Part shown: positions 35,420 through 48,949 of the stretch, piece after piece
How the letters are laid out: the number at the start of each line of letters is the position of its first letter
How positions within the stretch are numbered: position 1 is the first letter of the stretch
Origin: Pyrrhoderma lamaoense
Lineage: Eukaryota; Basidiomycota; Agaricomycetes; Hymenochaetales; Hymenochaetaceae
DNA: 64,000 nucleotides
Reading direction: 5' to 3'
Assembly: GCA_002794735.1 (NCBI GenBank)
Contig: NBAZ01000004.1
Coordinates: 1,488,001 to 1,552,000 of the forward strand
Notes under the pieces: model-generated
The model's database searches: none
Told to the model about the DNA's origin: nothing
What the model saw: only the letters and a program-made list of their open reading frames with translations
Translations under genes and position numbers: made by a program

Positions 35420-37225
35420 TTACTTTTTATGGTTTAGAGTCAACGTACCATCTTCATCTTCTAACACATGATCTAACCCTACTTTTTGTCCTCTTGCGTG
35501 TTTTGCACTTGAGCCCCAAACGATAGCACTTTCGAGTTTATAAGTTAGATTAGATGATTCTTCTAAAGACTGATGAATGTCTCACTATTTCAATTGTTTT
35601 GCAATCTCCTTATGGATAGCGTTACAGAAATCCTCCACTGTGCTTTTTCCGCGTTTCAAAACGACAGGAGCTGAATAGTCTGGAGACATGCCACGGGGTT
35701 TTGTATACACTCGGACAAGGTCTAAAGATTGCCACATAACATCGATTAATTCATCGATATTCAACCATTCCTTGGAAGATATGGGTACGCTGTTTGGAAT
35801 TTTGTATCTATTAACATTATGTTTAGTGCGTCTCATCTGACAAAGAAGATTAACATTTGGTTTTACATACAATAGATCTAATTCCTCAATTGAAATAGCA
35901 TCAATCTATAGGTGTGTCGGATACTTTTTTTAGTTTTGTATTTGAAATTTCATATGAAGATCATTCACCTTGTTAAGGACCTAATGGGAAAATCACAGTC
36001 AGTAATGGTTATTGCCACTAGTACGGATACCTACGTAGATGGCTGGAATGTACACTCTTCATAGATGCGGACATAGCAATAGATCAATCTCTAAACGGAG
36101 CCTATGATGCACTATTTGACGTACCGATTACCCTCAATAACATCAACAATATCGTCTGCGGTTGCACCCGGCTCACGAATAGCGACGTCAGCGTTACTCA
36201 ATTTGAATTCGCTCAAGACTGCTTTGATTTCATCTTGATCGATGTTTGTTAGTGGGACGGTGTGTGTGATTGCTATTCCTCCTTTGTCTTTCTTCCGGAC
36301 AGTGATGTTTGGTGGCTTCTTGTTTAACCGAATTCCAAACCCTTCCAATTCGTTTTCAATTATTTTCTTGTCTTGTAACGGCTTCAAGACGTCAAGAACA
36401 ATAAAGATAAGATTACAGGTTCGTGCAACTAGCCGAGGCCTGAACATTATTAGTCTCCGAAAGGTGAGAAATCATACATACCAGCAATGACTACAAATAA
36501 TGAAATCATTACGATGGAAGTTAAGTATGAGAGGAACTACGTACCTTGTCTTCCTCGACCTCGACCATCATTAGCACCCTCGATAATCCCAGCTGAAAAC
36601 GGGCGTGATCAAGGACATACACTAAGGAAATTAACGACCATGACGTACGTAAATCGAGGATTTGAATTGGAGCCCCATGAACTTTCAGCGTCCCAGGAAC
36701 AGTTGTAAGAGTTGTGAAATCAATTTCGGAGCCTCGGAATGAGTGCCAGTTAACTTCGACATTAACGTAGACTAAATGCTAGTTAGTCGAAAGCTACATA
36801 TGATCGTATGCCAATCCTACTTTTCCAACAGACGGAAACCCGACAAAGCCCACGGAGGCGATACCAGTCCGAGCTACGTCGAAACCGATACCACCTCCGC
36901 CACCACCACCTCCAGTAGGAGCGATTAGCTCGCGACGTAATTTGGCGAGCTTGGCCTTTAGGAGTCCCAGATGATAACTAGTGGCCTTGTTCTTTTGGGC
37001 TGTTAAGGAAGTACAATTAAGGTATTAGCAATCAACACAAGACATCCTGAGCTCACTCCTGGCCTGAATTTAGGATCAGTTCTGACTGTTATTGATAAAT
37101 AGAAAGCTATGCTCATCACCATTTCATCTTCGATTTCCTACATGTATCACAGAAACGCATATAAGATTCCATTCCAAGACATTGCAAGCATGTAGTCTGA
37201 CCTTGATTTTCTGAACCGTCGTCAT
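35420..37225 (-). CDS. RBG1: Developmentally regulated GTP-binding protein 1 (DRG1/Rbg1)
   Basis: About nine short exons. The start MTTVQKIK splices to [20 protein letters not shown] and then a Gly-rich [17 protein letters not shown]. The G1 loop GFPSVGK is visible, as is the G3 region [19 protein letters not shown]. These are followed by [19 protein letters not shown], a DRG-specific insert ([19 protein letters not shown]), [17 protein letters not shown], and a C-terminal TGS domain ending in [16 protein letters not shown]. Rbg1 is a cytosolic GTPase that works with a DFRP partner (Tma46/Gir2) on stalled ribosomes. The final intron donor lies after KQLKY and its acceptor before AIVWGSS, restoring the family pattern exactly. 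The start faces KCH1 across 617 bases. Confidence 0.96.
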
Positions 37226-37842
37226 CCTGTTCTCCTCCCTGTGTGCGCCAATACACCTTAGGATACAATTTTTTGGGGTGTTTCAATACCAATGACGATT
37301 GAGTGTTTCTTCTGAATCTTCAGTCTTTAGGTATGCATATAAATTACCTAATTGTACTTTATTTCCCACGAAAATCAGTTTTCAAGTTAAAAATCTATGA
37401 GTTCAAAGTTGCTAAAGTGCAGATGACATACGCATCGCTACAATGGACAGTCGCAATAGATATTTTCTGATAGATAAAAGTGTACTCTCATCTACCAAAG
37501 GATATGTTAATTTCATGGTTAAAGGAGTACAATAATATTGATGACCAATGATGATCAAATGTAAAGGCAGCCGCTGAAACAGCAACAGCCAGCCACCGGC
37601 TGCCTATCCGGGACAGGGACCCGTGCGATATTGACAACCACAAGAGGTACCCGTTTGAGGTACTTCCATCTTTCTCAACTCTGTCCTCGACGTCTCTACT
37701 GCTCATATTGGTCTTCGCACTGTCGCACTCATTATCAACTACATCACTCTTTACTTGTCCATCGTTCTTATCGCGCATGCTCCTGGCTGGACCGGATAGC
37801 TGCTTTCATTAGGCTTCATCAAAAGCGTTTCTCACAACTACA

Positions 37843-39878
37843 ATGTGTGGAGGCCCTCAATGGAAGCGAGAGGTCGTGCCAGACCATAAAGTCAGTGCAA
37901 AGAGTCTTCTTGCTCTGGACTGTGGCTAATATACATCCTATCAAGTTTGATTTCATTGATACTAGAGACTTTGCGGACCATGGCTGCTGGATGCGCACAA
38001 AGTACGTATCTTCACACACCTAAGGATATCCTTGTTCCGGTTCAAACCTCTGCGTCTGCAGGTATTTATGGCTCTACGTGCTCATCCTCAAGTCGTTCCT
38101 CGTCTATGTATTCGATATTTTCACAGCTATTACCATGTTATCAACCGATAAATGGCAAAATCAAATCTTCGACAGTTGTCAAGAAGATACTGACAATGGA
38201 TGTGTCTTCATCCCCTTCTCCATAGGCAAATGGCTTTTTGTCGGTTGTATCATCTTCTCGTTCCTACTTGTAAACAGCTTCAGTTTGTCCTATATAAAAT
38301 GCACTAAAGGTCCGGTTTTTGTAGCTCGCATATGAAGCACGAAAGTCAAGAAAAATCATCGCTAGCCGTGATATCTCTTATGCTTTTACAAACATTATGG
38401 CAAATAATTACTACTCCCTGAGTACGTTGGATACATGCTGTGCATTCTATGTATTCTTATCAGTTGTCATTACAGGATCGTACGATCATTTCTGCTTCTT
38501 CGAGCGTATCAACAATTCGACGAAAAGGATGGATGATTTTGCCTTTTTCGTCTTCTTTACGTTCAAGAGTGACTATCAAATATCTAGCAAACTATTTAAT
38601 TAGGCATTAACACTTTTATAGGTTGGAAGCGGCTATTACTTGCTGATGGTCCTCGTCAGACGATCAATGGTCTCACGTTATACTCATTCTATCTGTCTCA
38701 GAAAGATAATGGTAACTTCTGGGATCTTAATAAGTATACCGGCGGAAGCTATGTAACAGGAGCTCTTATCTTCTCGACACTTACTACGGTCATCATCTTT
38801 ATCGGTTCTGCGTTACTTTTGCTCGCCGCTGGTGTTTGTTATATACCTCTCCTCTGCCACATTCAAGGAAACTTAAAGGTGATTCAAACATATGACGCCG
38901 TCAATTAATTCCTTCTGAACTGATTGAATGTTGTTAGGAATACTGTTGCCATAAAGTAGATAAGGTAATAACTATAATTGCCTCCCTGGAGTTCTATTTC
39001 TATGTTACTTACTGATGATATGCAAGCGTATTTCTGAGATTGTTAAGCGTAAGAACAAGGAGCGATTAGCTCAGGCTGCAAAACTAGCTCGCAAGGAGGC
39101 GGCAGGTGACTTCTCGCATCTCAAGAACAAGAAAGGAGAAATGGTACACAACCCAATGCCTCAACCAACTCTACCAGACATCAAACTTGACGACGATGAC
39201 TTTGATGACGGTGCATCTACAATTCGTACTCGCGTCCCTGGTCCAAATGATTACTATTATAATGACTATAAGAATTCTTATTCTGATTTCCCTCCTCCAA
39301 TGCCTGCGTACAAACAAGACGCATATGGCAATACTTATGCGCAATCAGTACATTCTACAGACGATGCAAACTACTATGCAGATCAGTTTGATAGTCATAC
39401 GAACTTGGCTGCTGCTGCTGCTCCAATTGCTCGACAAGCCAATAATAGCACTCCAGCTCCTACAGCCTACTCCCAGCAAGCAGCAAATTATGGAACACAG
39501 TATGGCCAGGATACTTACGGCGCATATGGGTATGATCAACAGGCATACAATGGCTACGGACAGGATGTACCTGGGGCTTATGCTGTTAGTGGTGATCCAA
39601 ACGAATACGGGCAGAATCATCAGCAGTACTCGAATTACGGCTATGGGCATGATCAAACTCAAGGAGCGTATGCTTATGAACCACAGCATGACTACGGTAG
39701 TAGTACCCTGCAGACGGGCCATCAGACACAGCTAGCTAATGTTCCTCCTCGGACGGCCTCAAGAGCGCAAAACCATCAATACGACCAACCTTATCAACAA
39801 CAAACTCACCAGGGATATGGCGGGAATGGGGGTTATGATACGTATGGACACAGTGGTGGAGGTTATGCTGTTGGCTAG
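37843..39878 (+). CDS. KCH1: Fungal potassium channel family protein (KCH1/PRM6 type) with Tyr/Gln-rich tail
   Basis: The first exon encodes MCGGPQWKREVVPDHK and splices (GTCAGT...CAAG) to FDFIDTRDFADHGCW. The membrane region follows: YLWLYVLILKSFLVYVFDIF, then FSIGKWLFVGCIIFSFLL. The family signature comes next as SYDHFCFFERINNSTKRMDD, FAFFVFFTFKGWKRLLLADG and PRQTINGLTLYSFYLSQ. A last hydrophobic pair (ALIFSTLTTVIIFIGSALLL) precedes a basic segment (KRKNKERLAQAAKLARKE). In Saccharomyces, Kch1 and Prm6/Kch2 mediate low-affinity K+ influx at the plasma membrane needed for calcium signalling during pheromone response. The C-terminal 200 residues are disordered and rich in Tyr, Gln, Asn, Gly and Asp, with repeated YGxD/YGQ units. 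Start choice follows the CGGPQWKREVVPD block typical of the family. Confidence 0.9.
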
Positions 39879-40440
39879 TACACGCATGATCTTCCTCTAC
39901 ACCCCCCTTCCCATCTTTTAGATTTTGTGTACATTCTTTTTCATCCCTTCCCTCTCCTTTTTCACCTATGTACAACTAACCATTTGTGTCCATGGTTTAA
40001 AAACTTTTTTTTGTGTATTTGAGTTTTTTTCGCATTAATCTATTCTTGTGAGGCATAGAAAAAAAACCCGGGCCGAATAATCATGATTTTGCGCGAATAG
40101 TGAACACTATGGAAAACAAGATATGCATTTCATAGTACAGTGCGACACGATAGCTACGATGTACCCAATGGAGCGATCATACACAAAGGATAGGAAGGGA
40201 ACAGGGAAGGAAGAGAAACAGAAAGAAACAAAAAAAAACATTATTTGTACAAAATCAGTTTGAGATTTCCATGAAACATTCATTCATATCCAGGTCATCA
40301 AATAATTTCCAGTCCATATTGACGGAATATAGTCCACCATCCAGTATTTCTCATCCTACATAACCATCCTCCCTCCTTAAATACATATGATATGACAAAA
40401 AAATATTTGGTTGATATCTCTTTCCTTTTGATTATCCTTT
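39879..40440. other. Convergent 3' region between KCH1 and the Cys-rich gene
   Basis: 562 bases lie between two stop codons. They hold AT-rich, T-run and A-run sequence (for example at 40005-40070 and 40220-40240) suitable for 3' ends of both transcripts. No coding content was found. Confidence 0.6.
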
Positions 40441-42490
40441 TTAACGCATTCCAACAGGCTTCCTAACACCAGTCGTCCAGCTTTGCGGTGGCTTGAGATC
40501 AACATTCGCCAATTGCTTTCTAGCCATTCTGAACTCAATTTCTTCCATTCTATCTCGCGCGACTTGGGCGGCACGAGCCTCAGCTTGTCTCTGTAATTCC
40601 GCCTCACTTTCATCGGAGAGGTAGTCCGTGAAGCCACCATCGCTTGTTACGGTTCCCTCTGACGAGCTTGAGCTGGAGGTACTGTGGGACTCCCCACTTG
40701 AAGAGCTTGAATCTGAGTTAGGCGTTGAGGGTGTAGAGGGTGTCGTCGGTGTAGGTAAGCCTGAGTCCAGGTGATAGGTAGCACCATTGCCATTTGCTGA
40801 GATTTGTAACGCCTTGAGTCCCTTCTCAAGTCCCTTCTCAATCCCATTACCATTATTGGTAGTACATATATTTTCTGACTTCTCGCGGCCCTTATCTTTC
40901 TCCTTCCCCCTCTCCTTCTCACTAGCTATTTTCAATACCATCTCAATAGAATTCTTCCCGCCTGAACTTTTTGAGGAGTTTGGATTACGGTTAGTTGCAA
41001 TCGTCAGTGGCATAGTACTTGCGGCGGAGGACCGACGTTTTAGGACTGGCTGTGACTCATTTACTGTGGTTCCGTTCGAGCTATTCAGCGAAGAAACAGC
41101 AGCTATAGTCAAACTTGTTAGCTGTTTGCTCGAATTCGTTGTTGCAGGGCCCGGAGGCGTTCCAGACCCAATGGGACCAGAATCCAATCGCCGTACACTT
41201 GAGGGTGGTGTTGTACGGAATCCCTCGATCCGTTTTAATGGTGTATGCGGCTCCTGGACCGAACCACGCCGAACGGAATTATAGGCACTTCCTGTGCTAG
41301 GGTTCGAATTCATATTACTATTGTTAAGAGAAGACAAGAGGGAATCGGCGTTCCCCGCGGGGAGGTACCAGTATTTGCAGTTGCTCCTAAGCGTGAGTTC
41401 TTCGTTTTAGGGCTATTTCCTGAGCCAAAGGCACCATTTGGAATCGGGGGACGAGATTTTGAAGGGGGAGATCGAACAGTTCCGTTTGGCGAAGAACCAA
41501 CAGTTCTTGATATTGATTTACGTTCCGTTGATTGAAGGGAACGTATAGACCAATCTTTATTCGACCCGCCATTAGTATTAGTGGGCGATGTGTTGTTTCC
41601 AATGGAACTTGACGTTGCATTTCCGGAGAAATATGAGCCTCTAGTGATCGCGTCTAAGAGTTGACGGATCTCAGGGGCATTGGTGTTTTGTGCACCGTTT
41701 GTACTGCATGCCAGTCTGCTGGCGGGATGCGCTCCAGCTCGGATGACTGAGGAGGGCGACAACAACCAGGCCAACCTGGGTTATGCATTCCAGATTTATT
41801 AGGAGGCGGGGGTGGGATTGTTGTAGCCCACTATTCAGTTTGAGTATGGATCCCATGTGAAATAGTATAGTGATGGCCCCAGGTGGAACAGTTTATAATG
41901 TTAAGTTATTGATAGCCAGATAAGTGTGATGAAGGAGAGGATTACCTTGCAATACCCGCATCCCTTGAATGTTGACACTAATGACATTTGTTCAGATTGT
42001 TTATGCAACATATTCAGCATTCATACATACCCTCAGCATTTGAAATGTAAACAACATCATGTCGAGGATGATTAACACGATTTCTACATATTTCTCGTTT
42101 ATGGGCGCATCTAAGGACAAGATGTTGAGCGATAAGAGTAGTTTGGTGAGTAGAAGCACCGCAAAATGCAAGAATATGGACGATTAGATACCTAGAAGTA
42201 TTGCGGAATACTTTGCACATAGGACAGGTGCTTGTATAAAGATCAACAGAGTTGTCTGCAACACACATATTGGTTGTTGCCGTTCAAATAGATAGTGGTA
42301 TTGGTATGAGTTGGTAATAACAGGAAAAGAAGAGGGGTAGAGCTATTTCTACGCGCAAAGCTGTGATTGAAATTGTTGTATTCGGTTTTGAATCTGGTTC
42401 CGTCGTCCCGGCGATAACGCGAATGATAAGGTGCTCGCGATGAGCTGAATTTACTGTCGAGCCGCAGGTGACGCTAGTTATTGCGGACAT
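40441..42490 (-). CDS. Protein with Cys-pair N-terminal region and long disordered tail, unknown function
   Basis: About six exons. The N-terminal region carries spaced cysteine pairs: STCPMCKVF near 42220, CAHKREICRNRVNHPRHDVV near 42080, YISNAEGCGYCK near 41950, and NPGWPGCCRPPQ near 41770. Together these could bind zinc. Then follow a short ordered block (APEIRQLLDAITRGSYF) and about 400 disordered residues rich in Ser, Asn, Thr, Pro and Gly. The tail has a Lys/Glu stretch (ASEKERGKEKDKGREKSE) and ends in a charged helix (EARAAQVARDRMEEIEFRMA) and WTTGVRKPVGMR. I do not recognise the family. Introns near 42000-42030 and 42110-42190 restore NAEGCGYCK and FRNTS-CAHK respectively. The 5' end is the least certain part; 42490 is the nearest ATG giving an open first exon. 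Confidence 0.6.
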
Positions 42491-42730
42491 GAGCACTCGT
42501 CGTCGACACCGATGACGGTGTCAGAAAGAATGAATGACTTACTGTGTATAGTTTGCTGGACTATAAATGATTCAAACACGATGCAGACGTCGTACACGAG
42601 GCGAGGACCATATTGCGGTGCATCCCTATACGGACGCAATACGTGGGAACATCTGGCTGTATGCACCCTGAGTATTCATACTTCGTCACCATTGCTTACC
42701 TGCCTCCATCTGCCACTGACATTCCACACG
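42491..42730. promoter_or_regulatory. Shared divergent promoter of the Cys-pair protein and NCS1
   Basis: 240 bases between opposed starts, moderately GC-rich, with several CG-containing words (for example ACGAGGCGAGGACC near 42596). No defined factor site is claimed. Confidence 0.45.
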
Positions 42731-43757
42731 ATGGGTAACAAACAGAGTAAATTGTCGCCAGAACAAATCCAGGATCTTACGAAACATACCTACTGTCAGT
42801 TTACCTCTCGTGGGTATCTCTTCTTTCCTGACTGACACTCTCCTAAAGTCGACAAGAAGGAACTCCAGCAATGGTTAGTTTTCTTCACTAGCCTGAAATT
42901 CTCCATAATACTCACTTATTAACTCAGGTATAAGGGCTTTCTCAAGGACTGTCCGTCAGGACAGCTAGACAAAACAGAGTTTGGGAAGATCTATAAACAG
43001 TTCTTCCCATTCGGTGATCCGGGGAGTTCGCAGACTATGTGTTCAACGTATTTGATGAGAACAAGAATGGTACAATCGATTTTAAGGAGTTCATCTGTGC
43101 TCTTTCAGTCACATCAAGAGGCAAGCTTGATGAAAAGCTTAGGTGTCAGTATTCCTTTTGGAGGAAGCTACCTCACTGCTCCATACTTTGATGGGTTATA
43201 AATAATAATTGTGGATGCTAACTATATATATGTTCCTTTATCCAGGGGCCTTCCAGCTGTACGATATCAACGGCGATGGTCAGATATCCTACGATGAAAT
43301 GTTACAGATAGTACGATCAATATACAAAATGACGGGCCAAATGGTGAAACTGCCTTCAGATGAAGACACTCCAGAGAAAGTAAGCCCAACTATATCTTAT
43401 ATATCTGTTCCTTTGACCCCATAACTTACTTCTGGCCGTCGACTTCCTACCCTTTCTTCCTCACCTTTAATACCGTATCTGTGCTTTGGTACTTTCTTAT
43501 CTGACAACTCACTACACATACTGCTACTGGTGGTGTTATGTCATGATGCACTGCCTCACTCCAAACAGCGTGTTGAGAAAATCTTCCGAAATATGGATCG
43601 GGACAAAGATGCAAAGCTTACATATGAAGAATTCGTTGAAGGTAGTAAACAGGATCCAACCATAGTCCAGGTTAATCAGATCGATGCTTTCTTACCGAAT
43701 CGCTACCTAATGTTTGCATAATTTTAGGCACTGTCGTTGTATGATGGCCTAGTTTAA
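42731..43757 (+). CDS. NCS1: Neuronal calcium sensor 1 / frequenin (one apparent frameshift)
   Basis: The protein starts [16 protein letters not shown]; Gly2 with the following residues is an N-myristoylation signal. [20 protein letters not shown] leads into the degenerate first EF-hand. Functional EF-hands follow at [30 protein letters not shown] and [14 protein letters not shown]. It ends ALSLYDGLV, as frequenins do. Fungal Ncs1 is a membrane-linked calcium sensor that activates the phosphatidylinositol 4-kinase Pik1 and supports calcium tolerance. The frame breaks at GGGG 43021-43024; one more G gives [18 protein letters not shown]. Introns lie near 42794-42848, 42875-42929, 43144-43246, 43381-43568 and about 43670-43727. 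Three intact EF-hands flank and follow the break, so a real pseudogene is unlikely. Confidence 0.95.
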
Positions 43758-44302
43758 GTGTTAAAACCAGTCTCATCCAGGTAGTTATAAAATTCTTCAA
43801 TTAATAATTATGGTTCATCTTCTAACCATCAATCGCTTTCTTCGGCTTTCAGCTGGCCATTGTTTCCTGTTTGTCTAAGCTAATACCTCAAGACTTTTTC
43901 GGACATTTCTTCGACTTTGCTCAATATCTTCTCAACATTTCCTCTCCTCCTTAAAATGGCGAATGCATAGAAGTGGATACATTTATGATTTTTATTATGT
44001 AGTTTTCATTAAGCCCAAGTGGCCCAAAGCATGTACATGTACAATAGTACTCATTTAGCTGGTCCCCCAGCAAATAATTTCCTTTGTCCGGTCTAATACA
44101 TCCCAAATACTCAGTAAATCTGCTAAAGTGTTTCAGAGTTAATTTTGTGATATACGCTTATACATTTATAGTAGTAAAGGCTATAATAGTTAGAATAACC
44201 GGAAGCGGAAACGGGAGTTAGTGCACGCGAGCTGAGTTACCTCTAAAGTATAGTTCTACTGTTATTCATTACCTGCGTTCTGGCCACGATCGTGCCAGTG
44301 TC
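43758..44302. other. Intergenic stretch between NCS1 and the PROPPIN gene
   Basis: 545 bases with the NCS1 3' UTR on the left (T-rich at 43800-43960) and the promoter of the next same-strand gene on the right. No coding content was recognised. Confidence 0.55.
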
Positions 44303-46166
44303 ATGCATCTCGCTCGACATGCAATTTCCCCAACGGCACCGATAGATGTCCTCGATGCTCGTTTTGATGCAGATACTCATATTTTCACAACTGCAACTCC
44401 GTCAGGTTTCGCCGTGTATCGTGCCTGGCCTCTTGAACTTTTGCGCAAACGCGGTACGTTCGGACCTTAACCTTCAAATCAATACTCAGGATACTTCACT
44501 CACAATGTCGCTTTCAATACATATTTAATATCTTTTAGAACTCACTGGTGGGACTCTGTCAATAGTTCTTCCTTGTCATTCTTCATCGGTTCTGTTTCTA
44601 GTCGGAGGTGGACCAGATCCTCTATTTCCCCCAAATAAAGTAGTGGTATGGGATGACGCGAAAGGTCGTGCCGTTGCTGAACTTGAGTTTCGTGAACGCG
44701 TAAGAGGTCTAGCGGCGCGAAGAGGGTGGCTGATCGTGTTTTAAGAAGGCGTGTGGTTGCTTATACTATTGAGGAAACTATCGAAAGATGGCAGGAATGG
44801 GATACATGCGATAATCAACGTGGTAGGCAGTAGTTCTTTACTCTATCTTATATGTAAAGTACTTGACGGTGTTTTATCTTATCGATAGGACTAGTAGCAA
44901 TTGCTTCAGCAGCGAGTTCAACTCTTCTTGCGATTGTAGGGAGACAAACAGGACACGTTCAACTCATTCAGCTCCCATCATGTCGTGCCCCTGCCCCTAT
45001 ACCTCCTCCCCAGATCTCTCACCATCTTCACCTAAATCTCCAGCTGCCCCATCACCAACACGGACGCCTCTCTCTGCACCCTTCCAAATCAAGCCATCTA
45101 GACATCCTGCATCAATCATAGCAGCCCACACTACTCAACTTGCAGCACTGTCTGTATTACCATCAGGTCGGCTGCTTGCAACGGCGAGTACTCGTGGAAC
45201 TCTCGTTCGTGTGTGGGACGCACATTCTGGAAGATTGATTCGAGAATTTAGAAGAGGAAGCGATAAAGCAGAAATTTACGGTATCTCATTCAGGCCAGAT
45301 GAACAAGACATATGTGTTTGGAGCGATAAAGGGACAGTGCATGTCTTCTCTCTTGCTACAGGCTCTGGGTCCTCGTTAGTATCATTCTTTTATTTTACTC
45401 TTAGTACGAAGAGGTAATTGACTTGACTGAAGGAATCGACAATCTACATTTTCCCCGTTAGCACCATTCATCTCTCTTCCCCGGTATTTTGAATCAGAGT
45501 GGTCATACGCGCAATATCGTATACCAACGCAAAAGCAACACATAGCTCTTTCGGCTGGTACACATGGTTCAAAGCTTTCTGATGCAGTAGAGGACATGCG
45601 AATTACTGTTGCATGGGTTCGTGTACCAATCATTGACACTACTCCAAATTCGCCCCCTTGCCAATTCCCCTCCAAAAAAAGCTCATGGAACAAACAATGA
45701 CAGCAAGAGAAGTACTGTGACAGTAAAAGGAAAGAATAAGGAAGAGAAGCAAATATCATCACAGTTTCAAATGCAGACACCCCAAAAACCTCGGTATGAA
45801 TACCAGATGATCGCTCTCACGTATTCTGGTGGATGGTATCGCCTCGCTCTTCCTTCTTCTACCTCCACTCCTGGGACAAGTTTCTCCGGTTCTTCATCAG
45901 GATCTACAGTGGGAATCGGGTCTACTTCTGGGAAAACACCTCATTCGCGTGTAGGAGCAACGACTATTGGATCGAACTCACATATTGGTGGAAGGCGTAC
46001 TCATAAAGCGAGGTCGTCAAGTGGATCTACGATTGGGAAAGGGAAGGAGAAGGCTCATGGCACTGGTGTCGGACAGAGTCATAGTAAGGAAGAGAAGGAG
46101 AAGAAGGGAAGCGAATGTACACTGGTTGAATTCAGACGATTCGGAAGATGGGATGGATGGGGTTAA
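44303..46166 (+). CDS. HSV2: PROPPIN beta-propeller, WIPI3/HSV2-like phosphoinositide-binding autophagy protein
   Basis: The start HLARHAISPTAPIDVLDARF is followed by FTTATPSGFAVYRAWPLELL, LTGGTLSIVLPCHSSSVLFL and VGGGPDPLFPPNKVVVWDD. HTTQLAALSVLPSGRLLATA and STRGTLVRVWDAHSGRLIRE come next, leading into the diagnostic FRRG motif (near 45250), which binds PI3P and PI(3,5)P2. IYGISFRPDEQDICVWSDKG follows, then FISLPRYFESEWSYAQYRIP, which fits WIPI3/WDR45B and yeast Hsv2 better than Atg18. Instead of a short blade connection there is a roughly 130-residue disordered Ser/Gly/Thr/Lys insert (45660-46110), and the protein ends EFRRFGRWDGWG. The frame breaks at TTTT 44739-44742, at CCCC 45008-45011, and once more (net two bases) between 45645 and 45690. 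These are probable homopolymer undercalls. Confidence 0.88.
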
Positions 46167-46724
46167 TGATGTGGCCTAATGTCTAGATTTTTTTTTCACC
46201 CAGATACAGCTGTTGTTTACTATCTGACCGTTATGATTCCCTTTTTTTGCATATCCTTCTCGTATAGCAACACATTTGTAGTTTTATCACACGCATTCTC
46301 ATTCTTTTTACGTACTTAATTTTTCATAGGATAGAGTCGAATTCATTTACAGGTAACATATACTCTGCATACTATATTGAGCAGATTTTCCCACTGAATG
46401 TGTTGGTTCCTGTGAGTGGTATTCGATGGATACACTGAGTGAGGAGTTAAGGTTTTAATTCCGCTCAAAACTCCGACTAGTGATAAGAAGGATCGACGCT
46501 CGAGATGGGATTTCTCTTCCTTCGTTAATAACCTCTGGATTCTAGAACCAGCTGTATGCACATAGGACGTCACCCTGGACCTCATCCTCCTTAAAAGCTC
46601 CTTACCCTTTTTGCTTCTCTTATAAACTCATATCCCTGGCATTTTCATCCCAATCCTTTGTTATCTCTCTTATATCATCCCCTTTTGACTAGACTAGTAT
46701 TCTTTCGTTTCTAGCTTTCAGCTC
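46167..46724. other. Intergenic stretch upstream of ATE1
   Basis: 558 bases. It contains a T8 run near 46189, CT-rich sequence at 46590-46720 typical of fungal promoters just before transcription starts, and no recognised gene. Confidence 0.55.
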
Positions 46725-48692
<1,968 letters not shown>

Positions 48693-48949
48693 TGGAATAA
48701 TCGACAATGTTACCTACCTCAAAAGTATATCTAGTGCCAACAAACGGAATCATATGGACAGTAAAGCACATCAAAACACATCTAGGGTTCTACTTTGTTT
48801 GTCATGAGAATTCGTATTCGTTACAAAAAAAAACGATGTTACAGAGAGTAATTGTACAAAATTTGGACTTCCTTACTGTTGGTAATGTAGAGAATTATGG
48901 ACTCCTGAATAGACTACTAGTATCCTCCCTTTTTTTACATCTTTTAATT

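Noticed and set aside
39106..39735. Second long plus-strand frame and a minus frame inside the KCH1 last exon
   Set aside because: They are shadows caused by the repetitive Tyr/Gln codons of the KCH1 tail.
44339..45600. PROPPIN gene as a pseudogene
   Set aside because: The FRRG motif and all later blades remain intact, and every break sits in a short homopolymer like those in other essential genes of the window.
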